A stretch of 64,000 bases of DNA from Aminipila sp963524205 (GTDB lineage Bacteria; Bacillota; Clostridia; Peptostreptococcales; Anaerovoracaceae). The stretch covers positions 67,849-131,848 of the forward strand of contig CAURED010000009.1 in NCBI GenBank assembly GCA_963524205.1, read 5' to 3'. The position numbers were made by a program, and so were the translations under genes. The notes under the pieces are model-generated. The model was not told where the DNA came from and did not search any database. It saw only the letters and a list, made by a program, of their open reading frames with translations. The stretch's first letter is position 1, and each line of letters begins with the position of its first letter. Below, one piece after another: positions 34,801 through 42,900 of the stretch.

Positions 34801-35289
34801 CTAAATGCCACTCCAAACTGGCATATTATTATCAACTGCATAATCTACTTTATTTTGAATAATCCAAGACATTACTTTATAATTTTGTTTTCCTTCTGCA
34901 ATTTCCTCATAATTACTTAATCGTAGTTGTATAAAAAGAAACTGTTGTGAACCGGCATCAATAGTATAACTAATACTGTTATCCTCATCATTAAATGCTT
35001 CTTTAAATGACTGCTTCATTAGTTCCTTAAATTGATTCTTATTAAGGGCTTGAACTGCCAAATCAATCATCTTCCTGTTTATATCTTTCTTTAATTCTTC
35101 CCCTTTAGCGTCTGCATCATAATATATCTTAACACTTTTTTCATTCTTTGCAGCCAGGGCATAATCAGCCTTTGCACTGGCTAAAGAAAGAGTACTGAAA
35201 ACTACAAGACATAACACGGTAAAGATTAATAAAAGTGAGCTGGTACCAATCTGAATTCTTTGCTTGTTAAATGTACTTTTACTCTTCAT
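34801..35289 (-). CDS. Single-helix pilus-operon protein of unknown function
   Basis: 162 residues. An N-terminal basic stretch and one helix (GTSSLLLIFTVLCLVVFSTLSLASA) precede a soluble region that would lie outside. This N-terminal pattern recurs in clostridial type IV pilus operons. It starts inside the previous gene (11-base overlap), showing coupling. It may be a minor pilin or assembly factor. Confidence 0.75.
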   Translation of the reverse strand: MKSKSTFNKQRIQIGTSSLLLIFTVLCLVVFSTLSLASAKADYALAAKNEKSVKIYYDADAKGEELKKDINRKMIDLAVQALNKNQFKELMKQSFKEAFNDEDNSISYTIDAGSQQFLFIQLRLSNYEEIAEGKQNYKVMSWIIQNKVDYAVDNNMPVWSGI

Positions 35290-35680
35290 TTTGTACCTCT
35301 TCAGGCAAATATTTCATAATTGAAAGACTGCAAATCTCATTTTTACTACTTTTTGTATTATATACAAAAATATCTGCCTGTAACATGTCTGCCTGCATTT
35401 TGTCTTTCACTTTTACAATGTATTTCTTACTGCCTTTCCTGTTCATTCTCTCTACTGCATTATCTATATCATTGTTACTTGGATAATCCATTGATTTAAT
35501 AGTTTCTGCCATGCTTTGTGCTAAAAGCAACGCTTCATTTAATTCACGTCCCTCTTTACTTATACCCTCTGCCTTTACAAAGGCATTTATGCATAATGCT
35601 GCACATAAAGCAAAAAACATTACAACACAAATAAACTCCATAAGAAATATCTGAGATTTAGATGAATTCCCATTATTCAT
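35279..35680 (-). CDS. Minor-pilin-like protein
   Basis: 133 residues from the ATG at 35680, placed after GAGGTGG; it overlaps the preceding gene by eight bases. A short basic leader (SSKSQIFLMEF) and a hydrophobic helix of about 22 residues resemble a pseudopilin N-terminus, with Glu next to the helix start. The soluble part is small and charged. A specific pilin class cannot be named. Confidence 0.72.
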   Translation of the reverse strand: MNNGNSSKSQIFLMEFICVVMFFALCAALCINAFVKAEGISKEGRELNEALLLAQSMAETIKSMDYPSNNDIDNAVERMNRKGSKKYIVKVKDKMQADMLQADIFVYNTKSSKNEICSLSIMKYLPEEVQNEE

Positions 35681-36170
35681 AATCATCCACCTCACTTCGT
35701 AATGACAAAAGTATATAATTTGTGTTATCTCCTAAGGTTTCCACTTTTAAAAGGTTCTCATTGATCATTTGAAAAGACATTCCTTGTAGTTCCATAATGT
35801 CTATTCCATCGTCTAATGTCAACCCACTGTCATCCCTGCAAAACAACTCTTTTAGCTTTCCATCTCTACAATATATCAAGGTGTTATAGACTTCTTCATC
35901 ATATACTTCAACAAGCTTCAAAGCTGGTACGCCTTCCAGTTTTTCTACTGATATCATACCCGCTTTGTCATTCTGTTTGACTTTGTTTGAAATATAGGAT
36001 AATGCTGTAGTACTGCTAAAATTTTCATTCATTCTGTCTCCTATATTTTCATAAATTCCGGCACCAAATAAAATCGTGAATAGTGCACTTATGCCAAGGG
36101 AAAATAATAACACCATTGTAAACAAAAACTGTACGGATTGTCCTTTATTATAATTTCCTTTATTCTTCAT
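35673..36170 (-). CDS. DUF4860 protein of the filament operon
   Basis: 165 residues with KGQSVQFLFTMVLLFSLGISALFTILFGAGIY, in pieces, as the N-terminal helix and a globular remainder. I recognise it as DUF4860, seen in clostridial type IV pilus loci. The processing-like Gly precedes QSVQF, without the usual Glu at +5. It could be a specialised minor pilin. Confidence 0.75.
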   Translation of the reverse strand: MKNKGNYNKGQSVQFLFTMVLLFSLGISALFTILFGAGIYENIGDRMNENFSSTTALSYISNKVKQNDKAGMISVEKLEGVPALKLVEVYDEEVYNTLIYCRDGKLKELFCRDDSGLTLDDGIDIMELQGMSFQMINENLLKVETLGDNTNYILLSLRSEVDDYE

Positions 36171-36179
36171 AAACTTCTC

Positions 36180-36467
36180 CTATAATTGACAAACCGTAAT
36201 ATCGGGCATCATATTTGACGCAAAACCTTCATAAAACACTGAATATTTATCTGTATCAATCTGAACCCCATAATTTTCAACCAAATAATTTACTGAAGAA
36301 GGATATCTTCCTTCTATGGCATAACACTGTACTGAAGCCCTCTGAATAGCCTGCTGCAATGTAGCCGCCCCCTCTGATGTGGACTTTCGCGAAATACCAT
36401 TGATAGCAAATATAAATACTGTCACCACACATATAAAAGCAACTATTGATAAAACATAATTTTTCAT
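36180..36467 (-). CDS. Small pilin-like protein
   Basis: 95 residues: N-terminal helix (about 4-22), then a short domain with AIEGRYPSSVNYLVENYGVQID. That pattern, with a Cys pair (C48 and C93) that could close a disulphide, is that of small type II/IV pseudopilins. It is encoded between pilC (18 bp) and the DUF4860 gene. It is the best candidate for the main filament subunit by position, though small. Confidence 0.75.
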   Translation of the reverse strand: MKNYVLSIVAFICVVTVFIFAINGISRKSTSEGAATLQQAIQRASVQCYAIEGRYPSSVNYLVENYGVQIDTDKYSVFYEGFASNMMPDITVCQL

Positions 36468-36485
36468 ATCTATTCCTATCTTCTG

Positions 36486-37514
36486 CTAACCTATAGATGC
36501 CATAATTCCTACAAGAGGCATCATTACAGATAATAATATCAACCCTACAATTGTTGCTAAAACTACTACTATTGTAGGTTCAAATCTAGTTATAAGACTG
36601 TCAATGACTAAATCCACTTCACCTTCATATTTTTTGGATAACTCATCAAAAACTGCATCTGATTTTCCTGAACGGCTTCCCACTTTTATCATTTGCATAT
36701 CCATACCTTTAAAAATACCTGTTTCCTTTAAGGCATCATATATTGGGGTTCCAAGTTCCATCTGCTGCTTACATTTCTGAAGCTTTTCTTGAATCTTTTT
36801 TTGTGATATCAATTTTATTGCCATTTCCATACCTGCATCAATTTCCAATCCACTTTTGATGGAAATTGCTAAAACGGCCGCAATTCTCCTCTTTGCTAAA
36901 GTTATTGCAATACTGCTTTTTTCCTTTACATTTTCTAGCAGATGTTCTGCCCATAGCATTTTATGTCCTCTCTTTGACGAAATAACTATGCCTGCAGAAA
37001 CCAAAACTAAAAATAATATGGCTACTATAGCCGCACCACTTAGAATAGTGCCTATCTGTACTGCATTTTTAGTTATCGGTGAAAGTTGTGCTCCCAGCTG
37101 TTTATAGACCTCCTCAAAGATTGGCATTACCTTAGTAAGAAGTACAAATAAAACCACCATTAGCATCGATACCATAATAAGTGGATATGTAACAGCATTT
37201 TTAATTGTCTGAGCTAATATGCTTTCTTTTTCGTAATACTGTGCAAGCGATTTCATAACCGTATCCAGAGTCCCTGTCTCTTGACCAATATGAGTCATTT
37301 GTATCAAATATTCAGGAAAAAGCTCTGTTTTTCTCATAGCTGCAGCTAAGGATGCCCCAAGTTCAACATCTTCTGACATTTGCAAAAGCATGTTCTTTTC
37401 AGTTTGATTATCTGTGTCTTCAGCCAGTACTGCCAGTCCAGCGTCAATGGAAATACCTGCCTCTAATAAAAAAGCTATTTGCATACAAAATGATGACAAT
37501 TCATTTGCTTTCAT
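36486..37514 (-). CDS. pilC: PilC/GspF-type inner-membrane platform protein
   Basis: 342 residues containing two T2SSF domains (about 1-120 and 205-325), three membrane helices and the paired FCMQIAFLLEAGISIDAGL and LAISIKSGLEIDAGMEMA motifs. It forms the membrane platform on which the ATPase acts to build or retract a type IV filament. It is the first gene of the six-gene operon. Confidence 0.92.
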   Translation of the reverse strand: MKANELSSFCMQIAFLLEAGISIDAGLAVLAEDTDNQTEKNMLLQMSEDVELGASLAAAMRKTELFPEYLIQMTHIGQETGTLDTVMKSLAQYYEKESILAQTIKNAVTYPLIMVSMLMVVLFVLLTKVMPIFEEVYKQLGAQLSPITKNAVQIGTILSGAAIVAILFLVLVSAGIVISSKRGHKMLWAEHLLENVKEKSSIAITLAKRRIAAVLAISIKSGLEIDAGMEMAIKLISQKKIQEKLQKCKQQMELGTPIYDALKETGIFKGMDMQMIKVGSRSGKSDAVFDELSKKYEGEVDLVIDSLITRFEPTIVVVLATIVGLILLSVMMPLVGIMASIG

Positions 37515-37545
37515 TTTTACTCCTTAATTTACTACCTATACCTAG

Positions 37546-37573
37546 AAAAGGGCAAATATTTCTATCTGCCCCC
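37546..37573 (-). terminator. Terminator of the transglutaminase gene
   Basis: GGGGCAGATA-GAA-ATATTTGCCC stem on the minus strand followed by TTTT, just after the stop of 37590-38549. Confidence 0.65.
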
Positions 37574-37589
37574 AAAACAATTCCTATTA

Positions 37590-38549
37590 TTAATAAGCAT
37601 ACTTTGCAGTATAATGGCTTGAATCCCCTATATACTTCATTATGGATTCACTCTTCTTTCCAGAGGAAGCAAAAGTAGGGTCCATTAACTGCCACTTCTT
37701 GCCGTCAAAGAAAATCATACCATCAATCCAGCCTGACTCAGGTGTATAAACATTTATCCATGCGTGATACACATTGCCAGTATACCCTACAACAAGTTTG
37801 CAAGGAATGTTCTGTGAACGAAGCATAGTTGCCATAATGGATGCATAATCAAAACAAATACCTTTCTTTGCTGCAAGAACAGCATCCACATTTGGAAGAT
37901 ATCCTGATTGAACATTAGCAGCTTTTACTTTATCGTATGTTAAAGCCCCAACTGTGTAATCATATACTAATTGTACCTTTTCTAAATCATCATTCGTTGA
38001 CTTTGTAACCTCAATACCCTTTTTAACGGTATCGCTGCTTGCATTAAAATTAACATACTGATTTGGATATAGAAATGGTAAATACTGATTAGCTAGTTTT
38101 ACATTTAAATCCTTGCTAAAAGCTTGCGAATACTTTGCACCTGATACATTTTCAAAAACTTTTACCGAATAACTTCCATCCCCATCAGTAAGAGGAAATA
38201 CTTCATAAGTATCTCTTGCATTTAAATTATATGTATATATAGTCCCTGAACTTTTAACGATTTGTACCTTAAGTTTCTGATTTTTCCCGTTATACTTAAT
38301 CATAATATAGCCTTGATTAGTATTGGAGGCATCTACGATAACTCCATTCCCTTTATATGTAGTTGTGCCTGGAGCTGAAGGTTCCAATACCTTTACCTCA
38401 GAATTTGCTAAAGGCACTTCTTCATCTGCGATTACTACCTCTTCTGAAGCATTTTCTACATTACCGTTGTTAGTTTGTCCACATCCTGTCATTATAGGTG
38501 CTATACAAAGAACACCAATTAACGATAAGGTTATAATCTTTTTTTTCAT
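37590..38549 (-). CDS. Lipoprotein with transglutaminase-like domain
   Basis: 319 residues from the ATG at 38549 (AAAGGTGG upstream). A lipobox (MTGC, lipid Cys near residue 22) is followed by an acidic linker, a beta-rich region (about 60-165) and a transglutaminase-like domain. The triad is Cys in KGICFDYASIMATMLRS, His in GNVYHAWINVY and Asp in WQLMDPTF. It sits on the outer face of the membrane and might cross-link or cleave surface proteins, possibly those encoded around it. Confidence 0.9.
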   Translation of the reverse strand: MKKKIITLSLIGVLCIAPIMTGCGQTNNGNVENASEEVVIADEEVPLANSEVKVLEPSAPGTTTYKGNGVIVDASNTNQGYIMIKYNGKNQKLKVQIVKSSGTIYTYNLNARDTYEVFPLTDGDGSYSVKVFENVSGAKYSQAFSKDLNVKLANQYLPFLYPNQYVNFNASSDTVKKGIEVTKSTNDDLEKVQLVYDYTVGALTYDKVKAANVQSGYLPNVDAVLAAKKGICFDYASIMATMLRSQNIPCKLVVGYTGNVYHAWINVYTPESGWIDGMIFFDGKKWQLMDPTFASSGKKSESIMKYIGDSSHYTAKYAY

Positions 38550-38590
38550 CGTTGCCACCACCTTTGTCGAAAGTCTCCCTTATATTTTAA

Positions 38591-39805
38591 TTAAAACAAT
38601 TTTGGATCTAGTGGTTGTAATTTATAATGCATAACTACAACTTTACTCACTTTATTTTTCTTGTATGCATTTTCTATTCGTCGCGCTACCATACATCCAT
38701 TTTCGTATGAAATGTCTGGAAGCATTACAACAAATTGTGAATTGCTATACCTGGAAAACAAATCACACTTACGAAGTGTTCGCCCTATAGCAGTTTTCAA
38801 GGCATCCATCGCCTCGGCCAGATACTCTGTTGATGGAATCTCATCCTGATTATCCGTTAATGTACAAAGCATTATAAAAATGGACTCTCCTGTACGATTA
38901 ACACGTCTGGCTATAAACCTGTATATATCTTTAAAGATTTGATATTCACAAAAATAACTGCATTCAGCATGGCCGCCTTCATTCAAATCTTCCTTAATTG
39001 CAATCAAATCTGTTTCTACGCTTTTCAAAGTTTTAATAATGTCCCGATACAGACTTCTCAATTCTTTTGATGGATTAACACCAAGCTCATCATAAAGACG
39101 ATTTGTAATAGTCTCATATGCAGCAAGTGCGTCCTTATGCCTTCCCAGTTTTATTAAACAATAAATATAAATTTTATAAATATCTTCATTGTAAGCATCA
39201 ATATTTATCGCTTTTTCACACACTGACAACATTGGTTCATGAGATTCTTTTTTCTCTAAAAGTTGATATAAGCATATAATGCTGTCTATAAACAATCTAT
39301 GGTAATATGTAGCTGCATTTACCGCCCATTCATCATAAGCAGCATGTGGTAAGAATTTACCTTTATAGATAGAAATTGCCTGGAGATAAAATTCAATAGC
39401 TTTGTCAGAATCATAAAATACTTTTCTTGCTTTGTTATAAGCCTCAGTAAATTCATCTGTATCTATAACACAATCCAAATTATTATTCCAGCTATAAATG
39501 CCCCCAGTTTGTATAACATAGTTTTCCTTAGGCAGTCCACTCTCTGCAAGTACACACCTTAATCTATATACTAGATTCTTTACAGCTTTTACTGGTTCAC
39601 TGCTTTTGTCATCGCCACACAAAAGTTCAGGTAGTTCCTGTGCTCCAAGTTTTCTATTATGATTAGTAAGCAGATATCCAAGTAAGGTCCAGACCTTGTG
39701 AATCTTTCCTTCATTCTCAAGTATAATTTTACCATCATATTCAAGCGCAAATCTACCCAACATATAAATTCTAAGTTGCTTATCAATTTGTGTTGTTTTT
39801 TCCAT
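38591..39805 (-). CDS. SARP-like regulator: wHTH + BTAD + degenerate GGDEF
   Basis: 404 residues. An OmpR/SARP-type winged helix (about 10-110) is joined to a bacterial transcriptional activator domain of TPR-like helices (about 115-265; FLPHAAYDEWAVNAATYYHRL, YNEDIYKIYIYCLIKLGRHKDALAAYE in parts). The C-terminal 120 residues resemble a GGDEF domain (TLRKCDLFSRYS-NSQF-VVMLP) in which the active-site motif is SNSQF. This makes cyclase activity very unlikely and suggests a c-di-GMP- or dimer-sensing role. It lies between the filament and the surface-protein operons. Confidence 0.85.
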   Translation of the reverse strand: MEKTTQIDKQLRIYMLGRFALEYDGKIILENEGKIHKVWTLLGYLLTNHNRKLGAQELPELLCGDDKSSEPVKAVKNLVYRLRCVLAESGLPKENYVIQTGGIYSWNNNLDCVIDTDEFTEAYNKARKVFYDSDKAIEFYLQAISIYKGKFLPHAAYDEWAVNAATYYHRLFIDSIICLYQLLEKKESHEPMLSVCEKAINIDAYNEDIYKIYIYCLIKLGRHKDALAAYETITNRLYDELGVNPSKELRSLYRDIIKTLKSVETDLIAIKEDLNEGGHAECSYFCEYQIFKDIYRFIARRVNRTGESIFIMLCTLTDNQDEIPSTEYLAEAMDALKTAIGRTLRKCDLFSRYSNSQFVVMLPDISYENGCMVARRIENAYKKNKVSKVVVMHYKLQPLDPKLF

Positions 39806-39842
39806 TTCTAAACTTTATACCTTCATTTCCTTTACTTGTAGA

Positions 39843-39881
39843 AAACAAAATCGTATAAATATTAAGATATTTATACGATTT
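39843..39881 (-). terminator. Terminator of the VWA/SLH gene
   Basis: A 15-bp perfect stem AAATCGTATAAATAT and complement, loop of four, followed on the minus strand by TTTTGTTTTC. Confidence 0.82.
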
Positions 39882-39933
39882 CATTATATAACAATGTTTA
39901 TTAAAACACAATTAATTTGGATATTTTTACTAA

Positions 39934-42900
39934 CTACTCATTCCAAGTTTTATCACTTAAAATTTCCGTCCATTTTTCCATATCACTCATGTTTTTTCTA
40001 TCAGCATACTTATGATTATTTGTAGCTTCAATTACCTGATAATAGTACCAAGCATTTTCCTTATTGTCAGGGAATACTTTGTAACCATTCATTAATCCAG
40101 CTGCATCTACTCTTCTTTCAAGAACTTTGTTTATAAGGGTCATAGCTTCTGCTCTTGTAATATACTGATCTGGTTTAAAGGTTCCATCTTCATATCCATT
40201 AATCCAGCCTTTCTTAGCTGCAGAATTAATATAAGATTTTGCCCAATGGTTTGAAACATCACTAAACTGATTGTCAGTAGTTTGTTCAAGTGAATCAAAT
40301 CTGGAAGCAATTGCTGCAAATTCTGCTCTTGTAATCGGTCTTGTTGCTCCAAATGTTCCATTTTCATAACCAGTTAAAACTTTTCCGTTTGCAAGAGTAG
40401 CAATAGAATTTAATGACCATCTGCTGCTTGCAATATCACTGAAGTTTTCATCTTTCGAGAAATACATTGCCCTTGACGGCTCTGTAAGCAGTCTGTAGAA
40501 GATGGTTGCTACTTCTTCTCTTGTAATATTATTTAACGGTTTAACATTTCCATCCTGATATCCTTTAACATAATTGAAGTGATCAGTTTTGTTAAGTTCC
40601 ATCGTACCAGCTAGCGGAACAGCTTCATCGTTGATAGTTGTTGTATTATTGTTGTTGTTATTATTGTTATCGTTATGGTGATGACTGCCTCCTGCACTTG
40701 TAATAGTCAATGTGCCGTTAAACAATTTGATGCCATAGTTTGAATTTATATTCATTCCCTCTGCATCTGTTATTACTACACTTGAAATAGCACTGGCTGT
40801 TGAGCCTACCTGAATCTGGCTTCCTGTAACAGTCACTGCAATACTCTGTCCTGTTACAATTGCTCCTGCCGAAATGGCATAACTTGTTGTAGTTAATGCT
40901 GTACCATCGTAAGTTTTACTTGCACTGCCAGCTATTAAAGTAATTGGTCTAGTAGTAATATTCACAATAGCGCTTCCTGTTACGTCGTTATAACCAAGCT
41001 TCTTAACATTATATTCTACAACGTGCTTTCCAGCATTGACGAAAGCATTATCATTACCGTTGTTATCCTTAAATAATACTTCTGCGCCTTCTGGTAAATC
41101 TAGCTTAATGCCATGAATTTCTCCGTCATATACGCCTTCATACCCAGTGGCTTTTACCTGTGCACCCATATCCTGATGCTTAATCACAAGTTTGCCTTCG
41201 GCATACTTGATAGCATAGTTTCCTGTGAATGTTCCGATTTGTGCATTTGACACTGTTGTTGTATATTCTCCTGGATCTGTCTGACCTTCACTTACTGTTA
41301 CGCTGGTGATTGTCTGGCCTTCTGCTAATGTTCCACCTGTGATGTCATATCCAGGCGCTTCTACATTCAGCTTTTCTCCTGTCCAGTCTACTTCTGCACT
41401 CTTTGCTGTCAGGGTAACTGGTCTTGCTGTAAGCTTAATGTTCTTGCTTCCTGTTACATCTGCATATCCTGGTTTGCTTACTGTGTAGCCTACTGTTAAT
41501 TCTCCTACACTTGTTAGTGAATTTTCTACACTGTATTCAACCTTTGCTCCTGATGGTCCCTCTACTTTTATTCCATGAGCTGTTCCATCATAGACACCTT
41601 CGTAACCTTCAGCTTTCACTTTACTACTCATATCTAGCTGCTTAATCACAAGTTTGCCTTCAGCATACTTGATAGCATAGTTTCCTGTGAATGTTCCGAT
41701 TTGTGCATTTGACACGGTTGTTGTATATTCTCCTGGATCTGTCTGACCTTCACTTACTGTGGCGTTTGTGATTGTCTGGCCTTCTGCTAATGTTCCACTT
41801 GTGATGTCATATCCAGGCGCTTCTACATTCAGCTTTTCTCCTGTCCAGTCTAGTTCTGCATTCTTTGCTGTCAGGGTAACTGGTCTTGCTGTAAGCTTAA
41901 TGTTCTTGCTTCCTGTTACATCTGCATATCCTGGTTTGCTTACTGTGTAGCCTACTGTTAATTCTCCTACACTTGTTAGTGAATTTTCTACACTGTATTC
42001 AACCTTTGCTCCTGATGGTCCCTCTACTTTTATTCCATGAGCTGTTCCATCATAGACACCTTCGTAACCTTCAGCTTTCACTTTACTACTCATATCTAGC
42101 TGCTTAATCACAAGTTTGCCTTCAGCATACTTGATAGCATAGTTTCCTGTGAATGTTCCGATTTGTGCATTTGACACTGTTGTTGTATATTCTCCTGGAT
42201 CTGTCTGACCTTCACTTACTGTTACGCTGGTGATTGTCTGACCTTCTGCTAATGTTCCACCTGTGATGTCATATCCAGGTGCTTCTACATTCAGCTTTTC
42301 TCCTGTCCAGTCTAGGGTTGCACTCTTTGCTGTCAGGGTAACTGGTCTTGCTGTTACTGTTAGTGTTCCAAACTGTTCAAAAACAGTATAATTGTTAAGC
42401 AAATCTGAATTACCATTTACTACTGCTGCATTTGACATGCTTCCAGCATCTGTAATACTACCTGTTGCTGTAGCCGTTATCTTTCCTTCATCTACTGCAG
42501 CCAATCCTTTTACAACTGCTGTTAATGCAGTTAACGGTTTTCCATCATATACTCTTTCCAAGCTTCCTGATTCTACAGTTATAGGTTTCTTTGCTATCTT
42601 AACATCGGCAGACCCCTCAACGGTCTTATAGCCCTTCATTGAAACCCTGTACTGTACTGTTTTACTATCCATTGCATTTGTATACTTTGGATTAGTCTCT
42701 GTCCAGTCTGTTCCATTTAAACTGTATTCAACCTTTGCTCCAGCTGGTGCTGTTACAGTTATTCCATGACCTATTCCATCATAGATTCCTTCGTAGCCTT
42801 CAGCTTTTACACCTGGTACCTCTTCAAGGGTTCTCCATTGTGCAGTCAACACTGTGTTTCCTGTAAGGATGCTTCCTGTTGCCACATTGCCGCCAGTTGC

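Noticed and set aside
39589..39786. Minus-strand frame inside the SARP-like regulator gene
   Set aside because: Alternate frame of a clear gene; composition is that of a shadow.
41179..42345. Tandem repeats considered as a CRISPR array
   Set aside because: Units are 462 bp long, in frame and coding; there are no short repeats with unique spacers. No CRISPR array is seen anywhere in the window.
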